From NCBI RefSeq assembly GCF_000735695.2, contig NZ_JASZ02000029.1:1-36481 (forward strand): a stretch of 36,481 nt of DNA, in the 5' to 3' direction. The translations under genes were made by a program, and so were the position numbers. Of the stretch, positions 1-5,556 are shown piece after piece. Position 1 is the first letter of the stretch; every line of letters starts with the position of its first letter. This stretch comes from Kaistella haifensis DSM 19056 (GTDB taxonomy: Bacteria > Bacteroidota > Bacteroidia > Flavobacteriales > Weeksellaceae). The notes under the pieces were generated by a model. It did no database searches. It was not told the DNA's origin and saw only the letters and a program-made list of their open reading frames with translations.

Positions 1-106
1 CTAAGGTAAGAAATAATGGATTTGGAATATTGAATTTTTCACGCCGACTCCTCCTCGTTAGCGGCTAAAAACAACTTCGTTTTCGAGTAGGGGAATTTCT
101 GCCAAC
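1..106 (-). other. Start of a second putative cassette (partial)
   Basis: Read on the minus strand, this stretch follows the attC-like palindrome and begins with GTTGGCAGAA, the same GTTGG core that opens the resistance cassette. No convincing open reading frame is visible before the window ends; one short GTG-started frame near position 43 stops within 14 codons. An 11-bp palindrome, TTAGC-G-GCTAA, sits at 58-68. It is probably the leader of the next cassette. This is inference from the repeat arrangement; the gene itself would lie outside the window. Confidence 0.4.
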
Positions 107-235
107 GGTTACGTATTGGCGATGGTGGGGCATTTGAAAAACGTCAGCCCAACATTTGCACTAATGCCCGATAGAAGCACAAATGTTGAATTTATAACTA
201 TCAGCCCCACTATTGCCAATACGATGTTGGTGGCT
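101..235 (-). other. attC-like recombination site (large imperfect palindrome)
   Basis: A 135-bp imperfect inverted repeat lies directly behind the aminoglycoside phosphotransferase stop. Outer 20-nt arms at 112-131 and 204-223 pair with two mismatches. An inner pair of perfect 9-nt arms lies at 150-158 and 180-188. The edges are GCCAAC (101-106, + strand) and GTTGGTGGC (226-234, + strand). On the cassette strand it therefore runs from GCCACCAAC to GTTGGC, the organisation and size range of integron attC sites (RYYYAAC...GTTRRRY), although the cores fit that consensus only partly. The 9 bases at 226-234 are the exact reverse complement of 1054-1062 at the other end of the cassette. A MITE or plain cruciform is the main alternative. 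Confidence 0.6.
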
Positions 236-244
236 GGGCTTCTT

Positions 245-1033
245 TCAAAAGAACTCGTCTAATAATATATAAAACTCTATTTTATTTTTGTTTGGCTTAT
301 CAAGTCCATATACCTTGTAAAATATGTCAACCATTTCTGGTCTAAAATTATCTCGTATGTTTCTAACAGCAAGTGCAATATCTTGATATTTATCTGTTAT
401 ACCTCCATTGCCAATGTCTATAAAACCACTTAAGTTATGATTGTCAAAAATTAAGTTGTCAAAACAGTAATCTCCGTGTGTAAACACTAATTCATAGTCT
501 GATGGCTTTATGCTTAATAATTTCACAAATAGTTCTTCGGGGCTGTAAGTTTGATTTTCGGGTTGTAAGTCTGTAAAATCAATTAACCCACTATCTAAAT
601 TAAATCTTGCTTTTGAAATTTTCAAGTCAAGGTGTTGAACCAACGCAGTATTGTCGATTTTCAAAGAATGAAGTTTTTTCAATGATATTGCATATTGCTT
701 AATAATTTCTTCAGTTTCTATTTTATCAAAATAATATTCAAGAGTTTTTCCTTGCAGTTCCGTCATACATAACAATTCAAAGTCGCTTAATTGTTCATAA
801 AAAATAATCTTAGGAACTGGAATTTTTCCGTCAAGCCATGAATAATTTTGATAATCGTATTTGAGGTTTACATTATGGTTACTATAAATTTGTTTTTTGA
901 GAATAAAACTCTTTGATTCATCTGTCGTAACCCTGAACAATTCAGCATTTGTTGAACCACCTGAAATTTGTGTGGTAGTATAATTTCCAAAATATTTGTC
1001 AAGTTGATTTTTTACGTCTTTACTGATGTCCAT
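245..1033 (-). CDS. Aminoglycoside 3'-O-phosphotransferase (APH(3') family)
   Basis: Transfers the gamma-phosphate of ATP to a hydroxyl of 2-deoxystreptamine aminoglycosides of the kanamycin/neomycin type; cytoplasmic. The 262-aa length matches the family (about 264). Visible hallmarks are the nucleotide-binding Lys near residue 46, the catalytic loop HGDxCxxN at 186-193 (Asp188, Asn193), the metal-binding motif GFIDIG with Asp206 followed by DKYQDIAL, and the C-terminal LLDEFF that closes the aminoglycoside pocket in APH(3') enzymes. The ATG at 1033 is the natural start. It lies about 27 nt downstream of the predicted start point of the promoter at 1066-1095. The gene sits alone between two GTTGGTGGC cores in inverted orientation, like a one-gene integron cassette. 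The exact APH(3') subclass and substrate range cannot be read from sequence alone. Confidence 0.9.
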   Translation of the reverse strand: MDISKDVKNQLDKYFGNYTTTQISGGSTNAELFRVTTDESKSFILKKQIYSNHNVNLKYDYQNYSWLDGKIPVPKIIFYEQLSDFELLCMTELQGKTLEYYFDKIETEEIIKQYAISLKKLHSLKIDNTALVQHLDLKISKARFNLDSGLIDFTDLQPENQTYSPEELFVKLLSIKPSDYELVFTHGDYCFDNLIFDNHNLSGFIDIGNGGITDKYQDIALAVRNIRDNFRPEMVDIFYKVYGLDKPNKNKIEFYILLDEFF

Positions 1034-1053
1034 TTGCTGTGTCTTTTAGCCTT

Positions 1054-1062
1054 GCCACCAAC
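1054..1062 (-). other. attI-like / cassette junction core GTTGGTGGC
   Basis: On the minus strand GTTGGTGGC lies between the promoter at 1066-1095 and the phosphotransferase start. It is the exact reverse complement of the edge of the palindrome at 226-234. If recombination occurs after the first G, as in integrons, an excised circular cassette would carry GCCACCAAC...GTTGGTGGC, a perfectly paired site. This makes it the likely platform insertion point. The full extent of any attI site cannot be defined here. Confidence 0.5.
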
Positions 1063-1065
1063 ACT

Positions 1066-1095
1066 CAAATATACGCAGATTTTTGAAAGTACCAA
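1066..1095 (-). promoter_or_regulatory. Cassette promoter (Pc-like), TTG-N19-TATATTTG
   Basis: On the minus strand, TTG at 1095-1093 is followed by exactly 19 nt and TATATTTG at 1073-1066. This fits the Bacteroidota housekeeping sigma consensus TTG-N17-23-TAnnTTTG. Transcription would begin at about 1060, inside the GTTGGTGGC core, and read into the phosphotransferase and anything inserted behind it. Confidence 0.65.
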
Positions 1096-1133
1096 GTATT
1101 TTTTAAAATAAATTAAATATATCGCGTAATGTA

Positions 1134-1163
1134 TTGTTAAATAGTGAATTATATGTAAATTTG
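1134..1163 (+). promoter_or_regulatory. Promoter of the recombinase gene, TTG-N19-TAAATTTG
   Basis: TTG at 1134-1136, 19 nt, then TAAATTTG at 1156-1163 matches the Bacteroidota promoter consensus. The predicted start near 1169 leaves a leader of about 83 nt before the TTG start codon at 1252. It is divergent from the promoter at 1066-1095, with about 40 bp between the two -33 elements. Confidence 0.6.
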
Positions 1164-1251
1164 TATTGCGTATTATGAATTGTTTTACCATAATTCCGCC
1201 TAATTTATTGAGTTTTTAAGAAATTTTAACATATACAAAAAACGAAGCGTT

Positions 1252-2325
1252 TTGAATGATTTTGCTGATAAAAGATATAGTTTTTCCGTCGGCACCCACT
1301 ATGGATCTAAAGTGATTTGGGTAAGTTTTGATAAGGATAAAGAGCTTATTAGCCACCTCAGATCGCAAACCAAAGCTCGCTGGTCGTCGACCCAGAAAAA
1401 ATGGTACGTAGCTGATACCAGATCTCACCGCGCAATTTTCGGTCTTCCGCAAAAAATAACAGGTGAAGCTGTTTTAGCAAAAATCCATGTTATCAACTTA
1501 CCAGAATTCACGCGTTTTCAGGAGCATCTGCTATTGAAAGGCTATAGTGCAAATACGGTAAGAACTTACAGTACAGAGTTTGCCCAGCTACTATCTGTAT
1601 TGAAGGGAAATCCTGTGCAGGAGCTTACGCCCGAACGTTTGCGTTCTTATTTCCTCTACTGCCACGAAAAACTAAAACTCTCGGAAAGCGAAATCCACAG
1701 CCGCATGAATGCCGTAAAGTTTTATTTTGAGCAAGTACTCCACCGCCAAAAAATGTTTTTCGACATTCCACGCCCAAAGAAAAAACTGCTCCTTCCCAAA
1801 ATGCTTAGCAAAGCTGAAATTAAAAAAATAATTGCGGCCCCAGAAAATCCCAAACATTCCCTTGTTCTGAAAGTATGTTACGGCATGGGTCTTCGTGTGA
1901 GCGAAGTGGTAGCGCTAAAACTTTCCGATATCGATAGTACGGAAATGCTGGTGCGCATCGAACAAGGGAAAGGTAAAAAAGACCGCATCGCAGTACTTCC
2001 GGAGAGTCTATTGCCTGAACTGCGGGAATATTATCTGAACTACCGCCCAAAGGTTTACCTTTTCGAGGGGCAGGAAGGCGGGGCGTACTCTGTACGGTCT
2101 GCACAGGCTGTTTTTAAAAAGGCGATGGAAAAGGCGGGTATTCGCAAGAAAGTTGGTATTCACGGCTTGCGCCACAGTTTTGCCACGCACTTATTGGAAA
2201 CGGGTACCGATATTCGGTTTATTCAGGAGCTTTTGGGGCATAATTCCATTAAGACTACCCAAATCTACACCCATGTGACAGATCTGTCAAAATCTAAGAT
2301 AAAAAGTCCGCTGGATTCTTTATAG
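1252..2325 (+). CDS. Tyrosine recombinase / integrase (integron-integrase-like layout)
   Basis: Site-specific recombinase of the phage-integrase fold. An N-terminal arm (about 1-75, with RWSSTQKKWY at 43-52) is followed by a SAM-like core-binding domain (about 84-175) and a catalytic domain (about 183-345). The catalytic set is complete: Arg215 in GLRVSE, Lys242 in GKGKKDR, His304-x-x-Arg307 in HGLRHSFATHLL, His330 in LLGH and nucleophile Tyr339 in IYTHV. It ends in KSPLDSL, close to the SPLDxL tail typical of IntI integrases. However, the region between Lys242 and His304 is short and lacks the extra IntI-specific helix insertion. No ATG is available; the reading frame is open from 1204 and TTG at 1252 is the best start. 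The gene is divergent from the phosphotransferase cassette. A XerC/D role in dimer resolution is less likely because of the N-terminal arm and the context. Confidence 0.9.
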   Translation: MNDFADKRYSFSVGTHYGSKVIWVSFDKDKELISHLRSQTKARWSSTQKKWYVADTRSHRAIFGLPQKITGEAVLAKIHVINLPEFTRFQEHLLLKGYSANTVRTYSTEFAQLLSVLKGNPVQELTPERLRSYFLYCHEKLKLSESEIHSRMNAVKFYFEQVLHRQKMFFDIPRPKKKLLLPKMLSKAEIKKIIAAPENPKHSLVLKVCYGMGLRVSEVVALKLSDIDSTEMLVRIEQGKGKKDRIAVLPESLLPELREYYLNYRPKVYLFEGQEGGAYSVRSAQAVFKKAMEKAGIRKKVGIHGLRHSFATHLLETGTDIRFIQELLGHNSIKTTQIYTHVTDLSKSKIKSPLDSL

Positions 2326-2672
2326 ATATTTTTAAAACGACTACCCCTTCCTATTTTCATCCTTTCTTTGAAAATAATCTAAACACGCGCATTCTTATCA
2401 ATTCTTAGCAATTGATTAATGGTGAGATTCCTTACCTTTTCTTCTCAGTCCGCTTCCCATTTTCTCCTAGTTCCCTCCGACTCTCTTTCGCCATAACTCC
2501 AATATAAGTCCATTATAGGTCCAATATAAGTCCAATAGATTATTGGAGAAATAATAGATTTATAATGGATTTTTATTGTACCTTTATCGAAGTTAACTCC
2601 TTGTTGGTCAGCAGCAATATCCTTTAGTACTGGCTTGAAAGGAACGCTAACCTAACCCAAAAAAGAATCGTT
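2326..2672. other. Intergenic region, 347 bp, with repeat array and possible promoter
   Basis: No gene is seen. The first 170 bp are pyrimidine-rich. A tandem 11-bp repeat occupies 2498-2547. A possible -7 box, TACCTTTA at 2579-2586, lies downstream of it, implying a leader of about 80 nt for the gene at 2673. No clear hairpin terminator follows the recombinase gene. Confidence 0.5.
2498..2547. repeat. Four-unit 11-bp tandem repeat ending in an inverted repeat
   Basis: Units are TCCAATATAAG (2498-2508), TCCATTATAGG (2509-2519), TCCAATATAAG (2520-2530) and TCCAATAGATT (2531-2541). The last unit forms the perfect inverted repeat TCCAATA-GAT-TATTGGA (2531-2547). The 11-bp period places every unit on about the same face of the helix, and the array ends about 32 bp before a possible -7 box. 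It could be an operator; there are no spacers as in CRISPR. Confidence 0.75.
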
Positions 2673-3395
2673 ATGGCAAATCTGAAGAAGAATGGCAACC
2701 TGAGTGGTGCAATCGGCAATATCGTTTTTGTGAATGATGGCAAACGCACCTTCGCACGGGTAAAACCGGATAAAGTAAAGCAAACGCCCGAAACTAAGGC
2801 TGCTGCAGGAATTTTCGGGTTGGTGAGCGCTAGAGAAAAAATGTTCCGCTTGCAACTATTGAGGATTTTGGGAATTCGTCCCTTACAATATTTTGCAGCC
2901 CGCCACCGCGCAAGAATCCGGAAAACCATTGTGGGAAATCCAGCTACCAATTCAGAAAACACCCCACAATTCGGGGATCCGCAAGGTTTAGCAGGATTCT
3001 CATTCAATCCAAAAATGGAATGGCAAAGCTGCACAAACTTTTTCCCGGAGGTTGAAAGCACTTCCACCACCGAAATAAAGGTTCATTTACCGGAAATCAA
3101 ATGGAAAACCCAGATCATTCCTCCGAAAAACTGCAACTCCGCAGTGGTGACGCTATTTGTAATTTCAGCATACCTCAACAGCATCTATACTCCCGTAAGA
3201 GTACTTTCGTCCATAGAAATGAAGATCAGTGCAACAGATTCGTTTCCTGCTCAGGAATGGGTGATTCCGACCGATTCTGCGGAAGGATGGTTGCTCATGG
3301 TAGGTTGTGTGAAGTTTGCCTCAAAAAATCAACCTTTAATCGCGATGGACGAATTTTCAGCCGCTTATCTTTGGGCACAGCAAGTTGAAGGGTAA
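2673..3395 (+). CDS. Conserved hypothetical protein of unknown function (240 aa)
   Basis: I do not recognise a named domain, though the sequence resembles a hypothetical family common in Chryseobacterium-like genomes. The N-terminus is basic, with NGNLSGAIGNIVFVNDGKRT at 7-26, and contains no signal peptide. A helical basic stretch, including AARHRARIRK, lies near 75-84. The C-terminal half looks like a beta-rich domain. Paired Cys residues and an invariant-looking LWAQQVEG end are present. The start at ATG 2673 follows a leader of about 80 nt from a possible promoter. The last 52 bp, including the stop, are repeated at 4363-4414, so this coding end appears to have been rebuilt by an insertion. 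It may be a structural or DNA-associated protein; function unknown. Confidence 0.75.
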   Translation: MANLKKNGNLSGAIGNIVFVNDGKRTFARVKPDKVKQTPETKAAAGIFGLVSAREKMFRLQLLRILGIRPLQYFAARHRARIRKTIVGNPATNSENTPQFGDPQGLAGFSFNPKMEWQSCTNFFPEVESTSTTEIKVHLPEIKWKTQIIPPKNCNSAVVTLFVISAYLNSIYTPVRVLSSIEMKISATDSFPAQEWVIPTDSAEGWLLMVGCVKFASKNQPLIAMDEFSAAYLWAQQVEG

Positions 3396-3402
3396 AGAAA
3401 AT
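3351..3402 (+). repeat. 52-bp direct repeat, left copy (3' end of the 2673 gene)
   Basis: Positions 3351-3402 match 4363-4414 over 52 bp with one mismatch (G versus A in the last sense codon, GGG to GGA, silent). The repeat contains the last 14 codons and stop of the hypothetical gene. The copies are offset by 1012 bp and bracket the zeta-like module. Confidence 0.95.
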
Positions 3403-3445
3403 TTAGAGCTTGGATCACAATTCTCTAAACGTTATAAGAAAAAAG

Positions 3446-3592
3446 TTAAGGCTTGATTTTCACGATTTTATTTTCACGCATCACCACAACTTTGCTGTTA
3501 TTTTTGCGCTTAAACTCGAGCATTTTTTCATAGGCCTTTTCAAGACCTTTTACAATTTTATCTCGTCTTTCAATATTACTTTCCTTTTTCAT
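3446..3592 (-). CDS. Small basic protein, putative partner/antitoxin of the zeta-like kinase (48 aa)
   Basis: A short frame from ATG at 3592 to TAA at 3446 encodes a 48-residue, Lys/Glu-rich peptide beginning MKKESNIERRDKIVKGLEKA and ending KIVKIKP. It overlaps the end of the kinase gene by 17 nt, so the two are probably translationally coupled on one transcript. Small charged proteins of this kind, with a helix followed by a short beta-like tail, often accompany zeta-type kinases in Bacteroidota. The antitoxin role is inferred from position and size only; the order here is toxin first. Confidence 0.6.
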   Translation of the reverse strand: MKKESNIERRDKIVKGLEKAYEKMLEFKRKNNSKVVVMRENKIVKIKP

Positions 3593-4163
3593 AGTATTTT
3601 CTTATCTGGTTGAATTCTTCTTCTCGAATGATTGATATTTGTTCCCCATCATTTTTTTCAGCAATTAATTTATGCTTCCCTTCTGAATTATCAAAAATCA
3701 AAAGTTGATCCACAATCGGAAGATAAATATTGAACAGATTAAGGATTCCATTATAATATCGTCTTTCAATAATATCGTCCGGAATATGATGACCTCCTTC
3801 TAAAACCCTTGTTTTTACACGTTCTTTAGCAAGTTCTGTATTTTTAAGCCAAAAGAAAAGTAACGTTACAAAGTATGCATTCTCCTGATCCTTTAGAATT
3901 TTTTCTTTATAGCTTTTAGTTGCTAAAGTAGTTTCAAATGCGAAATTTTCATTTTCAGAAAACAATTCATCAATACGTTTTAGCATAATTCTTCCCGCTT
4001 CAAAAGAAACTTTTTCAGGTTGAAAAGGTGATAAACCTCTTGCTATTTCGTCTGCATTTACAAATTCTTTACAATCTAAAATCTCAGGCAGAATAGTAAA
4101 CGAGGCGGTCGTTTTACCTGCACCATTACAACCAGCGATGATATAAAGATTTTTTTCTTTCAT
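3576..4163 (-). CDS. Zeta-toxin-like P-loop kinase
   Basis: Nucleotide-binding kinase of the zeta/UDP-N-acetylglucosamine kinase-like group, 195 aa. The Walker A motif GCNGAGKTT is at 11-19 with Lys17. NADEIARG follows at 36-43, where zeta toxins carry their catalytic Asp (Asp38 here). FAFETTLATKSY at 74-85 matches the family's FETT motif. Zeta toxins phosphorylate UDP-GlcNAc and block cell-wall synthesis; many relatives of this size are annotated only as AAA family ATPases, so the substrate is not certain. The start at ATG 4163 lies just 5 nt past a TACATTTG -7 box, suggesting a leaderless message. The module lies between two copies of a 52-bp repeat, which indicates acquisition by insertion. 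Confidence 0.75.
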   Translation of the reverse strand: MKEKNLYIIAGCNGAGKTTASFTILPEILDCKEFVNADEIARGLSPFQPEKVSFEAGRIMLKRIDELFSENENFAFETTLATKSYKEKILKDQENAYFVTLLFFWLKNTELAKERVKTRVLEGGHHIPDDIIERRYYNGILNLFNIYLPIVDQLLIFDNSEGKHKLIAEKNDGEQISIIREEEFNQIRKYYEKGK

Positions 4164-4168
4164 TTCTA

Positions 4169-4176
4169 CAAATGTA
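4169..4176 (-). promoter_or_regulatory. -7 box TACATTTG before the zeta-like gene
   Basis: TACATTTG on the minus strand (4176-4169) fits TAnnTTTG. No TTG is found at the proper -33 distance. The box ends 5 nt before the ATG, so the transcript would start at or next to the start codon. Confidence 0.35.
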
Positions 4177-4362
4177 ATATTATTTTTTCTTTTAATATTT
4201 CATCAAAATAATCAATATCTATCGCTTGATTAAATACCGAAAACCATCCGAAAATCACCAAAATACATTTAGAAATTTAGAGAATAATCGAGATACAAAA
4301 GCATGTTCTATTCAGTCCTCGAATTTACCAATTCCTCTTAGCTAATTTAAACATTGATATTA

Positions 4363-4414
4363 GAATTTTCAGCCGCTTATCTTTGGGCACAGCAAGTTGA
4401 AGGATAAAGAAAAT
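4363..4414 (+). repeat. 52-bp direct repeat, right copy (orphan gene 3' end)
   Basis: This copy keeps the reading frame EFSAAYLWAQQVEG-stop of the gene at 2673 but is detached from it. It is followed directly by a terminator hairpin, so it is probably the original end of that gene, and the left copy came with the inserted module. Confidence 0.9.
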
Positions 4415-4453
4415 CCGGAGTCAAGAAAACCACTTCTTCCCTACTCCGGATTT
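4411..4453. terminator. Terminator hairpin (bidirectional type)
   Basis: Perfect 11-bp arms AAATCCGGAGT (4411-4421) and ACTCCGGATTT (4443-4453) close a 21-nt loop between convergent genes. It follows the right copy of the 52-bp repeat on the plus strand and the beta-propeller gene on the minus strand. Confidence 0.75.
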
Positions 4454-4472
4454 GTTTAAAATTAAAATTCGA

Positions 4473-5489
4473 TTAATGGAGCGTCATTTTCACTACTCTG
4501 TTTTTCCCGGCAAGAACCAAGGTGTTTTCATCCATCCACTCACCAACAAAAAGTCCTTTTTCTTCTGAAATGGTAGTCCAGGTTTTCCCGAAATCGGTGG
4601 AAAGTTCAATATTTTGGTCTCCCACCGCGATGATGTCTTTCCCTTTAGATTTCGGGCGGAATTTCACATAGGTTTTGTAACCGCCATTCTTTCCTGATGC
4701 CTGAATTTGCCAGGTTTCGCCTCCATCGTGGGTGGTTGCGATATTGTTAACGTTTTCTGCTTGTTTGGTATAGTCGGCGCCCACTGCGATTCCGAAGTTT
4801 TTATCATAAAAATCGATGGAGTAAATTCCGGTTGAAGAGGTTCCTTGAACGAAAGGCGTTTCATAAACTTTCCACGTGAAAGGATGGCTCCAATTGAATT
4901 TGAAAATTCTGGATTTCATTCCACCAGTAGCGATCCATACCCAGTTTCCGTGCATTGCAATATTGCTATTGCTTGCTGCGAAATGCGCTTCACCAGGAAA
5001 ATATTTTGGAAATTCAGTTTTTGGATTTTTGCGGGATTTATAGGTGAAAATTAAATTTTTACTGCTTCCATCTTCGTTGGGATCGCTAATTGCAATGCCA
5101 CGATTTTTAACCTGGTCAAAAGCAAAAGCATCATAAAATACGGTTTTGGTGGTGTCGATCATGTTTAATTTAACCTTCAAATCACTTTTCTGTACGGTAA
5201 ACCATTTTGCAGGAGTACCCACATTAATCGTGTAAAATGCATGTTTGGTCTGTGCTAAAGTTCGAAAATCCAGTTTTTCTGCAGTGATTCTCATTTGCAT
5301 CTTGTCTGCAGTATCTTTCAAACTCACATATCCGAATTTGGAATCAGTACCGGAATACCATACTTTTCCGTCCCAAATCTGTAAGGCCCGAATGGAGATT
5401 TTATCGTGTAGTAACGTCTGGAATTGCACTTTTTGAGCAGCAACAAAACTGCAGTGAATGAGTACGAAAAAAACGAAGAATTTTTTCAT
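4473..5489 (-). CDS. Secreted Asp-box beta-propeller protein (sialidase/BNR-like)
   Basis: A 338-aa protein starting at ATG 5489, giving a clear signal peptide (MKKFF, hydrophobic core, VAAQ cleavage region). A longer frame to 5528 is possible but would run into the terminator of the upstream permease. Two Asp-box motifs of the SxDxGxxW type are visible near the C-terminus, THDGGETW and STDFGKTW, with other propeller-like repeats before them, so a 6- or 7-bladed beta-propeller is likely. Relatives are often called oxidoreductase or WD40/YVTN repeat protein without biochemical proof. No sialidase Arg triad can be assigned. Exported to periplasm or outside; function unknown. It stands alone between two terminators. 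Confidence 0.75.
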   Translation of the reverse strand: MKKFFVFFVLIHCSFVAAQKVQFQTLLHDKISIRALQIWDGKVWYSGTDSKFGYVSLKDTADKMQMRITAEKLDFRTLAQTKHAFYTINVGTPAKWFTVQKSDLKVKLNMIDTTKTVFYDAFAFDQVKNRGIAISDPNEDGSSKNLIFTYKSRKNPKTEFPKYFPGEAHFAASNSNIAMHGNWVWIATGGMKSRIFKFNWSHPFTWKVYETPFVQGTSSTGIYSIDFYDKNFGIAVGADYTKQAENVNNIATTHDGGETWQIQASGKNGGYKTYVKFRPKSKGKDIIAVGDQNIELSTDFGKTWTTISEEKGLFVGEWMDENTLVLAGKNRVVKMTLH

Positions 5490-5510
5490 AAAAGTGAGGT
5501 TATTAAAAAC

Positions 5511-5549
5511 AAAAAAAAGAGGCCGCATCCAACTTGAAACGGCCTCTTT
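5511..5549 (-). terminator. Rho-independent terminator of the permease gene
   Basis: A 10-bp perfect stem (CGGCCTCTTT 5540-5549 with AAAGAGGCCG 5516-5525) is followed on the minus strand by a U tract (A run 5511-5518). It sits 8 nt behind the permease stop. Confidence 0.85.
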
Positions 5550-5556
5550 CTATCAA

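Larger units (their letters stand above)
4164..4472. other. Intergenic region, 309 bp
   Basis: It contains the -7 box of the zeta-like gene, about 190 bp of A/T-rich sequence in which I see no gene, the right copy of the 52-bp repeat and a convergent terminator hairpin. Confidence 0.5.

Noticed and set aside
226-1062. GTTGGTGGC inverted repeats as terminal repeats of a transposon carrying only the resistance gene
   Set aside because: Nine bases are short for transposon ends, no transposase lies inside, and the large palindrome plus the GTTGGC on its far side fit a cassette better. It remains the main alternative.
1216-1452. 78-aa frame on the minus strand overlapping the recombinase start
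   Set aside because: It is antisense to the recombinase coding sequence, has no recognisable protein features and crosses the promoter region.
1252-2325. Recombinase as chromosomal XerC/XerD
   Set aside because: It has a 75-residue N-terminal arm, an SPLDxL tail and an accessory setting; XerC/D are about 300 aa and lack these.
2498-2547. Tandem repeats as a small CRISPR array
   Set aside because: Units are 11 bp and contiguous with no spacers, and there are no cas genes.
3410-3613. 67-aa plus-strand frame
   Set aside because: It is the reverse strand of the 48-aa gene and of the end of the zeta-like gene, with hydrophobic shadow composition.
3351-4414. 52-bp repeats as a target-site duplication of an insertion sequence
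   Set aside because: Target duplications are normally 2-14 bp; 52 bp with preserved coding end points to recombination at a gene end.
5490-5528. Longer start for the beta-propeller protein
   Set aside because: It would place a 13-residue extension before a perfect signal peptide and overlap the permease terminator.
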